The notes under the pieces were generated by a model. That model was given only the letters and a program-made list of their open reading frames with translations. It was not told the origin of the DNA and made no database searches. From NCBI GenBank assembly GCA_024275565.1, contig JAJRYY010000232.1, positions 1-33,809 on the forward strand: a DNA stretch of 33,809 nt, written 5' to 3'. Numbering within the stretch: the first letter of the stretch is position 1; every line of letters starts with the position of its first letter. This document shows positions 9,214 to 16,894 of this stretch, piece by piece. The DNA is from Planctomycetota bacterium (GTDB taxonomy: Bacteria; Planctomycetota; Phycisphaerae; UBA1845). The position numbers were made by a program, and so were the translations under genes.

Positions 9214-9738
9214 ATGGATCGAGAAAAACTGGCAGCACGCATCAAAGAGACAGCCTACCTCGAAGGCGAATTTACATTGCGCTCGGGCAGAAAGAGCAAT
9301 TATTATCTCGATAAATATCGCTTTGAAACGCGTCCCGACATACTGGCAGAGCTCGGAAAACGGTTCGCAGAGTTCGCCGGCGACACCACAACCCTGATCG
9401 CGGGCGCAGAACTCGGTGGCGTCGCACTGGCAGCCGCTACCTCCCTCGCGTCCGACCTCCCATTTATCATCGTCCGCAACTCGAAAAAGGGATACGGTGC
9501 TGACAACCTGTTCGAAGGCGTACTGGAGCAGGGAGCGAGCGTTCTGCTGGTTGAGGACATCGCCACCACCGGCTGACAGGTCCTCGAAGCCGCAAAAGCC
9601 CTCACTGAAAACGGTGCCACCATCGAGCGCATTGTGGCTGTTATCGACCGAGCAGAGGGTGCCCGCGAGAACATTGAATCCGCCGGATTCTCCTTCGACG
9701 CGCTCTTCACGAAAGCCGATCTCGGCATCGGAGCCTGA
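9214..9738 (+). pseudogene. pyrE: Orotate phosphoribosyltransferase, interrupted by in-frame TGA
   Basis: The frame reads as a 174-codon orotate phosphoribosyltransferase of the short (about 175-aa) type. This enzyme converts orotate and PRPP to OMP in pyrimidine synthesis. Visible family signatures are FTLRSGRKSNYYLDK (residues 20-34), a hydrophobic AGAELGGVALA segment (63-73), the flexible-loop region IVRNSKKGYG (86-95) and the PRPP-binding loop VLLVEDIATTG (110-120). The next codon (121, bases 9574-9576) is TGA where the family normally has Gly or Ser. The same frame then continues as convincing OPRT sequence (QVLEAAKALTENGA...VIDRAEGARENIESAGF) to a second TGA at 9736-9738. One substitution (for example GGA to TGA) explains it. 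Translated as read, the product stops at 120 aa and lacks the last third. It could be a true pseudogene or a sequence error. I consider genetic-code change unlikely because neighbouring genes end in TGA. Confidence 0.85.
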
Positions 9739-9751
9739 TGGGCGGACACTT

Positions 9752-9841
9752 ATCGATCACTCGTTGCTCGACCCGTCATCGCTCGATCACTCGTCGCTTG
9801 ATCGCTCGCCGCTTGACCACTTGCCGCTCGACCGTGCGCAG
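9752..9841. repeat. Degenerate 15-bp tandem repeat, six units
   Basis: Six consecutive 15-bp units of the form CTCGAtCactCGtcG run from 9752 to 9841, just after pyrE and before the convergent cytochrome gene. Units 3 and 4 are the closest match. In one plus-strand frame they would code for a SLDHS-like pentapeptide repeat, but no credible gene carries that frame. The function is unknown. Confidence 0.7.
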
Positions 9842-9856
9842 CGACTCCTGTTCGAT

Positions 9857-10285
9857 CTACTGGTACTTATCGTGGCAGGAACCACAGGTGGTATTGATAG
9901 AGCGCAGGGTCGATTTAATGGTCGCCAGGTCTTTGGTTGAGGCGGCTTTGCTGAGTGCGAGCGCCTGTGCTTTCAGCGTGTTTGTGAACCCGAGATAATC
10001 CGCATTTTTTGCACGTTCATGGTAGGTATTGATATTCGCCAGTTCCGCGAGGACGAGAGCGTCATGCCCCATCTTCTCGAACCGCTCCTTGTCGTCATCG
10101 GCCCGGAACAGTGCGCGCAGGCTTCCGAATACCCGATCCTGCTCCACCATAAGGTGGTGGGTTTCCATGACCGGGGTGTAGCCATTGGCTGCTGCGGACG
10201 TTTTTTCGTCGCCGACAGCCGTGGAAAACGCAACTCCAACCGAACACACAAGCATCAGCAATATCGCGACGGGTTTCTGTGACAT
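9857..10285 (-). CDS. Cytochrome c'-like haem protein (class II c-type)
   Basis: A 142-aa exported protein. The N-terminus is a signal peptide (VAILLMLVCSVGVAFSTAVG, cleavage near residue 25). The mature part is helix-forming. The only haem site is C-terminal, TCGSCHDKYQ, with CxxCH at about residues 134-138. A C-terminal CxxCH after a four-helix region is the hallmark of cytochrome c'/class II cytochromes, which act in the periplasm as electron carriers or gas (NO) binders. The start has a good ribosome site (AAAGGAA about nine bases upstream). It follows the CYTH gene by 33 bp on the same strand, so the two may be cotranscribed downstream of leuS. Electron-transfer partners are not visible in the window. 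Confidence 0.75.
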   Translation of the reverse strand: MSQKPVAILLMLVCSVGVAFSTAVGDEKTSAAANGYTPVMETHHLMVEQDRVFGSLRALFRADDDKERFEKMGHDALVLAELANINTYHERAKNADYLGFTNTLKAQALALSKAASTKDLATIKSTLRSINTTCGSCHDKYQ

Positions 10286-10318
10286 AGTATTGTGTTCCTT
10301 TGTTATTGTTTCGATGGA

Positions 10319-10879
10319 TCAAAAAGTGACATCCAGTGGCATGCGGGACAGATCGCTGCACGCTTCGGAGATCATTCGTACATAGCTGGAGGTGATATGT
10401 TCATGCCCCGCCAGCCCCAGGGTATCACAAACGCTGTCGATGTCCGCTTCAGTACTGCCTTCGATTTCAATGAAGCGTCCAATCAGCGGCGCTTCGTCAA
10501 GCTCGATCGTACAATCTCCCAGTCGCCATGTCTCGCGCCGTTTTTCGTATGAAACGGTCGTGACAAATTCGATACGTTGCAGGAGATCAAGCGCTGCATC
10601 CGCATCATTCACGGCGGTCTCGATTTCCTCGCGGTTTTTATACGCTCCCGGCTGACGTGGTCCTTTGTAGGTTATTGTGGCCGGTTTAGCTGCTCCTTCA
10701 AGCGTGGTCATTTGTCGCACGCGGAGTCCCGATCCGATCGCGCGCAGCGCTCCGTCCCGACGGTCCAGAATGGTGTTCCATTCGAGGTATTTTCCGACAA
10801 ATTCCGCCCCGGATTCGCGCAGTCTCGCTCGCAGGGTGTCATGATCGTCAACGCGAAATTTCGCTTCCAGCTCTATCAT
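10319..10879 (-). CDS. CYTH-domain protein, CyaB-like (class IV adenylate cyclase family)
   Basis: About 186 aa from the ATG at 10879. The protein opens with MIELEAKF, giving the ExExK signature of the CYTH triphosphate-tunnel fold at residues 3-7. It continues with the expected charged strands: LRVRQ, ITYKGPRQPGAYKNREEIE, YEKRRETW, CTIELDEAP and RFIEIEGS. The C-terminal SYVRMI resembles the SY-x-x-x-L end of CyaB proteins. Members bind organic triphosphates with divalent metals and act as class IV adenylate cyclases, thiamine triphosphatases or inorganic triphosphatases. The sequence does not say which. Alternative starts exist at an ATG (10885) and a GTG (10897). GGAG lies ten bases before 10879 and four bases before 10885. 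The gene lies 74 bp downstream of leuS on the same strand. Confidence 0.8.
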   Translation of the reverse strand: MIELEAKFRVDDHDTLRARLRESGAEFVGKYLEWNTILDRRDGALRAIGSGLRVRQMTTLEGAAKPATITYKGPRQPGAYKNREEIETAVNDADAALDLLQRIEFVTTVSYEKRRETWRLGDCTIELDEAPLIGRFIEIEGSTEADIDSVCDTLGLAGHEHITSSYVRMISEACSDLSRMPLDVTF

Positions 10880-10953
10880 GGACATGCTGCTCCACACGGC
10901 GTCAGTACGGGCTCTCAGTGTGAGCGATGAGAACGATCGATCTGCGCGGGCTG

Positions 10954-13900
10954 TCAGTTTGCTACGATATTGACCAGTCGCCCTTTCACCGTAATCACTT
11001 TTCGGACCGTCTTGCCTTCGATTGCTTTTTTGACGGCTTCGTCTTCCATCGCGACCCGCTCGAGCGTTTTGTCGTCCGCGTCTGCTGGTACGATAATACG
11101 AGCTTTGACCTTTCCCATCACCTGGACCGCGATCTCGACGGAATTGTCTTTGGCAAGCTCAGGGTCGTAGGCAGGCCACGTCTGAAGGGAGGCTGGACCC
11201 TCATGCCCAAGCCGCCCCCAAAGCTCATCGGCCATGTGCGGTGCGAAGGGTGAAAGAAGAAGCACAAAAGGTTCAATCACCTCGCGTGGTCGGTCTTCCC
11301 GAGGCGTTAATTCGTTTACAAATTCGAATAGCAGCGCGATGGCAGTGTTGAATTTCATCGACGAGATGTCTTCGGTGACACCCTTGATGGTTTTGTGCAG
11401 CAGGCGGCGTGTGTCGTCATCCGGCGTGGTCGTGGTCAGGGCTGCTGAAATGTCGCCAGTATGCTCATCCACAACGAGTCGCCAGATTCTCTGGAGCAGT
11501 TTGTGCAAGCCAGGGACATCGCGTGTGTTCCACGGTTTCGAAGACTCGATCGGTCCCATGAACATCTCATAAAGTCGGAACGTGTCTGCCCCGTATTGGC
11601 TTATGATGTCGTCCGGATTGACGACGTTTTTCAGGGATTTGCTCATTTTGGCGACGATCTGAACCGCTGGATCTCCGCTCTCGGTCACGATGTATTTACC
11701 GGGCGAGGTCTCCGTGACGCGTTCATCGTTCAGGATGCGACCGGCTGGGTCGCGATACGCAAAGGCTTGCACCATCCCCTGGTTCAAGAGCTTCTGGAAT
11801 GGTTCCGGCGTCGTGATATGTCCGAGGTCGTACAGAACCTTATGCCAGAACCGTGCGTAGAGCAGATGGAGTACCGCATGTTCCGCACCGCCGACGTAGA
11901 GATCGATCGGCATCCAGTACTTTTCCGCCTCCGGATCGCAGAAGCGCTCTGTGTTGTTCGGGCTGAGGTATCGGAGGTAGTACCAGCAAGAGCCAGCCCA
12001 TTGTGGCATTGTATTTAATTCGCGGCGAAACGCTGAACCTTCCCGCGATACGATTTTCCAGTCATCACCAGATTTGGAAAGCGGCAGGGTGATCGGTGCA
12101 TTGGGGTCGGGGTCAACCATTGGCGAAAAGTCATCCAGATGGGGCAGCGATACTGGTAAATCTGCCTCATCCAGCGGGATCATCCGGCCAGCGTTGTCGT
12201 GCAGGATGGGGATAGGTTCTCCCCAGTACCGCTGGCGACTGAACAGCCAATCACGCAGTTTATAATTCACCGCTCGACGCCCGGTCCCGCAGGATTCCAG
12301 CCAATCGCCGATGGCAGTCATGGCCTGTTCGGTTGAACGCCCGTTCAGGTCGCACACATCATCGCCAAGCGTGTGGTCGCCTCCCATCGGTGAGTTTATG
12401 GCGACGCTGGGTTGGCAAAATGGTACCGCGAAGACGCGCGGCGTGAGGCAGTACAGATTCCGGATGGATTGTGCATCAAGCTGCATGTCCCCGCGATCGG
12501 ATTTGAGATAATCTTCGGCGAAGGCGATATGCTTCCCGCGATCCTCGCTTCCCTCGTGCTTCCATCGCTCGATGCTCTCAGAAATTCGACGTCGGGCTGC
12601 TTCACGAATTTCCGAGAGTGTACCTTTCGGCAGGCGTGCAACCTGCTCTGCCCATGCGGTTGTGGGTTCGACCACAGTTACAATGTCCAGGTCGAAGGCT
12701 TTGGCGAACGCGAAATCACGGGTGTCAGACCCTGGCACTGCCATGATCGCGCCCGTTCCGTATCCCATCAGCACATAGTCCGCCACCCAGATCGGAATTT
12801 TGTGGCCATTCGCGGGGTTGTACGCGTAGGCACCGGTAAATGCCCCCGTTTTTTCCTTTGCGTCCGCAGTTCGGTCGAGGTCCGATTTGTGGCCCGCTGC
12901 CTCCACATACGCCAAAACCGCATCGCGATGCTCCGGTGTGGTGATCTTCGAGACGAGCGGATGCTCCGGTGCGAGAACCATGTATGTCGCGCCGAACAGC
13001 GTGTCAGGGCGTGTTGTATAAATTCGGATGCAGGCAGCGTCGGGCTTGACGGGGAAGCCAGATTCTTTGCGCGCATTTCGCCACGCTTGAAAATCATCAA
13101 TGCTCGACGCGTCAGAACCAGAGCTTTCGGAGGCTGGTGCAGATCCGGACGCAATCGGAAAATCGACCTCCGCCCCGGTGCTCTTCCCGATCCAGTTTCG
13201 CTGCATGATTTTAACGGATTCCGGCCAGTCCAGCGTTTCGAGATCGTTCAGAAGCCGATCAGCATAATGCGTGATGCGCAGCATCCACTGCTTCAAAGGA
13301 CGACGCGTGACGGGATGGTTTCCGCGATCGCTAAGACCCTCGTTGGTGACCTCTTCGTTGGACAATACCGTACCAAGGGCAGGGCACCAGTTGACCGGAA
13401 CCTCGTAGACGCCCGCCAGCCGGGCACCATCCAAAACCGTGCGGCGGTCCGCATCACTCAGATCGGAATAGGCAACGCCTTCGCCGTCGGACGGGGCATG
13501 CATGACCTGCATGGCGTCATCAACACGACGCTCGCCACGCTCAAGCGCAGTGACAAGCTCCTCGATCGGTCTTGCACGCTCGCCGATCGGGTCATACCAG
13601 CAATTGAAGAGTTGCAGGAATATCCACTGCGTGAATTTGTAGTACTCCGGTTCACACGTCGAAATCTCACGGTTCCAGTCGTAGCTGAACCCAAACATTT
13701 TGAGCTGCCGCCGCATGTTGTCGATGTTGGTTTTCGTCGTGACGGCTGGGTGGATGCCATGCTCGACAGCGTACTGCTCTGCGGGGAGACCAAACGCATC
13801 AAAGCCAATAGGGTGCAGCACGTTGTAGCCACACATACGCTTGAAACGGCTGATGATGTCCGTGGCGCAATACCCGATCGGGTGCCCGACGTGCAGACCC

Positions 13901-14079
13901 GCACCGCTGGGGTATGGAAACATGTCGAGGACGTAGAGCTTCGGTTTAGAGGCGTCGAAACCATTTTCGCCGGGATTCAGCGTTCGGTAGGTTGCATGCT
14001 CCTCCCAGTAAGCCTGCCACTTTTGTTCAATGGCAGCGAAGTCGTAAATCCCACGCCGAACGGTATCAGTTGTTTCCAT
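10954..14079 (-). CDS. leuS: Leucyl-tRNA synthetase
   Basis: A 1041-aa class I aminoacyl-tRNA synthetase that charges tRNA-Leu with leucine in the cytoplasm. The HIGH motif appears as HVGH (63-66) after FPYPSGAGL. The KMSKS motif is at 811-815, followed by SLKNVVNPDDIISQYGADT. The CP1 editing domain is recognisable (TTRPDTLFGATYMVLAPEHPLV). The protein is about 180 aa longer than the E. coli enzyme. Two extra segments are visible: about residues 163-226, before VNWCPALGTVLSNEEV, and about 480-545, before RAVNYKLRDWLFSRQRYWG. In the editing site the usual AVP(A/G)HDxRD reads AVPGSDTRD, with Ser451 where His is normally found. AAGGA lies ten bases before the ATG. It is probably the first gene of a leuS-CYTH-cytochrome series. 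Confidence 0.97.
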   Translation of the reverse strand: METTDTVRRGIYDFAAIEQKWQAYWEEHATYRTLNPGENGFDASKPKLYVLDMFPYPSGAGLHVGHPIGYCATDIISRFKRMCGYNVLHPIGFDAFGLPAEQYAVEHGIHPAVTTKTNIDNMRRQLKMFGFSYDWNREISTCEPEYYKFTQWIFLQLFNCWYDPIGERARPIEELVTALERGERRVDDAMQVMHAPSDGEGVAYSDLSDADRRTVLDGARLAGVYEVPVNWCPALGTVLSNEEVTNEGLSDRGNHPVTRRPLKQWMLRITHYADRLLNDLETLDWPESVKIMQRNWIGKSTGAEVDFPIASGSAPASESSGSDASSIDDFQAWRNARKESGFPVKPDAACIRIYTTRPDTLFGATYMVLAPEHPLVSKITTPEHRDAVLAYVEAAGHKSDLDRTADAKEKTGAFTGAYAYNPANGHKIPIWVADYVLMGYGTGAIMAVPGSDTRDFAFAKAFDLDIVTVVEPTTAWAEQVARLPKGTLSEIREAARRRISESIERWKHEGSEDRGKHIAFAEDYLKSDRGDMQLDAQSIRNLYCLTPRVFAVPFCQPSVAINSPMGGDHTLGDDVCDLNGRSTEQAMTAIGDWLESCGTGRRAVNYKLRDWLFSRQRYWGEPIPILHDNAGRMIPLDEADLPVSLPHLDDFSPMVDPDPNAPITLPLSKSGDDWKIVSREGSAFRRELNTMPQWAGSCWYYLRYLSPNNTERFCDPEAEKYWMPIDLYVGGAEHAVLHLLYARFWHKVLYDLGHITTPEPFQKLLNQGMVQAFAYRDPAGRILNDERVTETSPGKYIVTESGDPAVQIVAKMSKSLKNVVNPDDIISQYGADTFRLYEMFMGPIESSKPWNTRDVPGLHKLLQRIWRLVVDEHTGDISAALTTTTPDDDTRRLLHKTIKGVTEDISSMKFNTAIALLFEFVNELTPREDRPREVIEPFVLLLSPFAPHMADELWGRLGHEGPASLQTWPAYDPELAKDNSVEIAVQVMGKVKARIIVPADADDKTLERVAMEDEAVKKAIEGKTVRKVITVKGRLVNIVAN

Positions 14080-14226
14080 GATGCACAGGTCCTTAAAGCA
14101 ATGCTCCGGGAGGGCGCGGCTGGCGGGCAGGTGTGGCTACTGTCAAGCCGCGTTATCAGAATTGGGCGATCCACCTCTTCAGCGGTGGGGGAGACGATGA
14201 CAGAAAATCCGAGTTGCACAATCATG

Positions 14227-14262
14227 CTGTTGTGACTGTTGTGACTGCTGCGACTGCTGTTC
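14227..14262. repeat. Short 9-bp tandem repeat in leuS upstream gap
   Basis: CTGTTGTGA occurs twice in a row, followed by CTGCTGCGA and CTGCTGTTC. It lies in the 281-bp gap between leuS and the HEAT gene. Nothing else convincing was found in this gap: no tRNA, and no stem followed by a T-run. Confidence 0.55.
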
Positions 14263-14360
14263 GGGGCATCATCGATGTCCACGCGTCTGAAGGCATGGGC
14301 ACCCACGCGGCCAGGTACGTTAAAACGCGATTGTTCAAGGGAGCAACCGCGTCCACAGGA

Positions 14361-14753
14361 TCAGCGAGACCGATACCGCAGCACCACATCGCCAACATTC
14401 GCAGCCGTCAGATTCAACGCACCAAGCGCCTTCCCCGCAGCCGTCCGCAGGGTAAGGTCCGGTTCATCAAAAGCAATCACGCCAAGACGCTGCACGCGCT
14501 CTTCGCCAAGCGTATTTCCATACCGCCGTGCGGATGAACTCAGGGCAACAAAAGCAGCAAGACGCATCTCCTCAGATTCCGAATCTGAAAAGGCGATGTC
14601 TGCGATTGCGCCCTGTGCATACGCACCCGGAATCAGTGACAGAACGTCGAGAGCAGCAAGTCGTAGGTCATCATGCTGAGACTTGCTTGCCTCGGCGAGA
14701 CCTGTACTGACGATCTGCGAATCCAGCGGCGAGACGCTCGCGATGACCCGCAA
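14361..14753 (-). pseudogene. C-terminal HEAT-repeat fragment separated by in-frame TAA
   Basis: This open frame of about 130 codons is in exactly the same frame as the HEAT-repeat gene that ends at 14766, separated by one TAA and four sense codons. It reads like continuing HEAT helices (SKSQHDDLRLAALDVLSLIP, EEMRLAAFVALSSSARRYG, DLTLRTAAGKALGAL). The only possible start near its beginning is a TTG at 14753, with no ribosome site. It is most simply the severed C-terminus of one gene spanning 14361-16649. A separately translated small protein is less likely. Confidence 0.7.
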
Positions 14754-14765
14754 CGCACCGGCTGC

Positions 14766-16649
14766 TTAAATGGCAAGGGCATGGGCGACATCTTCGGAGA
14801 TGGTAGACTGCCCGATGCGTCGATTCACATCGTCCAGATGTTGCAGCAGAATGTCCCCGGGCGATCCCGTATCAACAATTTCAATGGCATCGTCATTTCC
14901 AGCGACACGCTCAGCTGCCAACCGGTCGTCTGCTCCAAGCATGACCACGATCGGAACACGCGACGTATCCACGACGCGGCGAATGGCAGCCACCACATCT
15001 TTCAGCGATGGGTTCATGACATCCGCGGCGATGAAAATCCCGGAAATCCGCGGCAACTCAGCCCGCGCACGCTCCAGAGCATTCATCGCGTTCGCCTCCC
15101 CGATCACGGTGGACTGACCATCACGCAATTCGTTGATCGTGGCATTGAGGCGATTCTGATCGTTGTCGATCACCACGATGTTGCGGCTGGCGGTGAGTGC
15201 AGCCGCACGACCAAGTATCGGCGTTACCAGGTGCGAACCCTCAAAGTGAACCCCAGGCAAGGCATGGGCGAGTGCAACGGCAGCCCGGATGCGAACCATG
15301 GTGTCAGGGTATCGGAGTGCGCCCACCAGTGGCGAGTCGTGCGACATCAATGTGGCTGGTCCTGCGATGCTGCGGAGTGCAGCGATTGCTCCAAGTGCCA
15401 GCTGCGTATCACCACTGTCCAAAGCACGACGCAAGGACATCTGAGCATACCGAGCGCCAGCCGCCCGTGTGAAATACAACGCACGCGGGAAATCTGCAGG
15501 ACGCGAAGGGTCTGCCATAGCAGTCTCACCCGCATCGTCACTCTCTACATTCATGCCCAGCCGGGCTTCACGTCGGATGTTCGATGCCAACCAGAGACCA
15601 ATCGCGTCAGGCCTGTCAGATTCGAGCGACAACGCCCGCTCTGAGCATCGCATCCCCATCACCGCGCCGAAAATCTGCGTGGGGACACTCACAAACTGGA
15701 GCAACTGCGTAGCCTTGTCCCAATACCAGATGTTCGCTTCTGCGAGACGGTCGTCAGCACGAACAGCACCGGTTTCGTCAAAATAGTACCCGCCAAGCGC
15801 GACGAACCCTGCCGCAGATGAAGCGTTCGATGTCCGACCCGAAGATAGCTCAATCCGTGCGATGGCAGCCATCGCAGCGGACCTGGATTCTGCACTGCTC
15901 TCAGGAGCTTCCACAACAGACTGCAGATAGGGGATCGCGTGGGCATATCCGAGGTCGCCAAGGGCACCTGCCACAATCTGTACGACCCGGGCATTCTCGT
16001 GCTGGAGACTCTCAGCCAGCGGTCGAACCGCCGGAAGACCGATCTTTGGCAATGCTCGAATAATGCGAGGCCAGAGTGCCTGACGACGATCGTCGTCCAA
16101 CGCCTGGACCATCGGGGGGATGGCGTATTCGCCGGAATCGGTCAGGGCGATAATGGCGAAGTGCTCTTCCTGGGGCGATCCCACCAGTTTCTCAATATTC
16201 GCACGAATACGATCACCATCCTTGCGGAGCAGGTGTTCGCCTTCACGGATTAGGTCCATGACACGACCTGCACTGTCCGCAATCGACGAATTCCGGATGA
16301 GCACCAGAAGCGTTTCGACGCTGCGATCGTTTTCCAGAGATAGACGGTGGATTTCGACCGGGTCCAGATCTGGATGGTTCAGAAGCTGACGGGCGTACCC
16401 ATCTGCAACCTCAAAGCGACCAAGTACGCTGTAGTGGAGAAAATCCACAAATAGCGAACCTGGCGTCGCATCAGCCGTCGGACTGCCAGCCTGAGCAAGC
16501 GCACTCTGCACCATGGCAGTGGGGGCGAACAGAGCAGCAGGAGCGATCAGGGCAGCAATGTAAAGCGACACTGAAACAGTGGTCGCCGCCAGCCCTTTCG
16601 CCTCATGGTTCCTCTTGGCCCTGTTTCCGGTCGTAAAATATCCCATCAT
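14766..16649 (-). CDS. Exported HEAT-repeat protein with embedded receiver-like domain
   Basis: As read, 627 aa from the ATG at 16649. GGAAA lies about eight bases upstream; a GTG at 16652 and a TTG at 16682 are alternatives. The N-terminus has a long signal peptide or anchor (LYIAALIAPAALFAP...SALAQA). The middle contains HEAT-like helical pairs, for example LWPRIIRALPKIGLPAVRPL followed by NARVVQIVAGALGDLGYAHAIPYL. Residues about 490-605 resemble a CheY-like receiver fold: NIVVIDNDQNRL at strand 1, GIFIAADVMNP at the phospho-acceptor strand, and VPIVVMLGADD at strand 4. The usual conserved Lys after strand 5 is not evident, so it may be a pseudo-receiver. HEAT arrays usually bind proteins; the partner is unknown. 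The frame then stops at TAA (14766-14768) inside what looks like a helix (ALAI, stop, AAGALRVIAS), and HEAT sequence continues downstream. Confidence 0.7.
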   Translation of the reverse strand: MMGYFTTGNRAKRNHEAKGLAATTVSVSLYIAALIAPAALFAPTAMVQSALAQAGSPTADATPGSLFVDFLHYSVLGRFEVADGYARQLLNHPDLDPVEIHRLSLENDRSVETLLVLIRNSSIADSAGRVMDLIREGEHLLRKDGDRIRANIEKLVGSPQEEHFAIIALTDSGEYAIPPMVQALDDDRRQALWPRIIRALPKIGLPAVRPLAESLQHENARVVQIVAGALGDLGYAHAIPYLQSVVEAPESSAESRSAAMAAIARIELSSGRTSNASSAAGFVALGGYYFDETGAVRADDRLAEANIWYWDKATQLLQFVSVPTQIFGAVMGMRCSERALSLESDRPDAIGLWLASNIRREARLGMNVESDDAGETAMADPSRPADFPRALYFTRAAGARYAQMSLRRALDSGDTQLALGAIAALRSIAGPATLMSHDSPLVGALRYPDTMVRIRAAVALAHALPGVHFEGSHLVTPILGRAAALTASRNIVVIDNDQNRLNATINELRDGQSTVIGEANAMNALERARAELPRISGIFIAADVMNPSLKDVVAAIRRVVDTSRVPIVVMLGADDRLAAERVAGNDDAIEIVDTGSPGDILLQHLDDVNRRIGQSTISEDVAHALAI

Positions 16650-16672
16650 CACTCGTTTCCGATTCCTGCGTA

Positions 16673-16718
16673 TATTCCGCAAGATCTCAAATGTCTATTC
16701 CGAAAGATCTCAATTGTC
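16673..16718. repeat. Two adjacent 23-bp direct repeats upstream of HEAT gene
   Basis: TATTCCG(C/A)AAGATCTCAA(A/T)TGTC occurs twice back to back, at 16673-16695 and 16696-16718, with two mismatches. Each unit contains the palindrome AGATCT. They lie 24 bp before the start of the minus-strand HEAT gene, where an operator or regulator site would be expected. No regulator is known. Confidence 0.75.
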
Positions 16719-16836
16719 CCACGATAACCATAAACCCCGGAAAAGATGGCGCCGTGATCGGGGAGGTCATGGACCCAGACGATCCATATTGGACGCTACT
16801 AGACGTTTTATCAGACGTTTACCAGCCGTTTTTATT

Positions 16837-16894
16837 CTGACGTTGTTGAACAAACGTGCATTATTCAGACGCTGTTGCTCAAGCGTACATTATT
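16837..16894. repeat. 29-bp tandem repeat, two units plus partial third
   Basis: Units at 16837-16865 and 16866-16894 share the pattern C(T/A)GACG(T/C)TGTTGnnCAA(A/G)CGT(G/A)CATTATT. A third partial unit (CAGACGTTTTGG) follows and runs into the end of the small lipoprotein gene, whose stop codon lies at the unit 2/3 boundary. The spread of a sequence that includes the gene's 3' end suggests local slippage or duplication. Confidence 0.7.

Noticed and set aside
9574-9576. TGA read as glycine (alternative genetic code) or selenocysteine in pyrE
   Set aside because: Several genes in the window clearly end in TGA with overlapping starts (for example at 3068, 20663 and 25750). Selenocysteine makes no sense at a Gly/Ser loop position, and the second lesion is TAA.
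9752-9841. CRISPR array
   Set aside because: The 15-bp units are contiguous with no unique spacers, and no cas genes are present.
14171-14188. CCACC/GGTGG hairpin downstream of the HEAT fragment as a terminator
   Set aside because: It has a five-base stem with an eight-base loop and no T-run on either strand.
12412-14235. Long plus-strand frame of about 607 codons
   Set aside because: It is antisense to the unmistakable leuS gene, and its Cys/Arg-rich translation has no family character.
14673-15644. Plus-strand frame of about 323 codons
   Set aside because: It is antisense to the HEAT-repeat gene and low in hydrophobic structure; a shadow frame.
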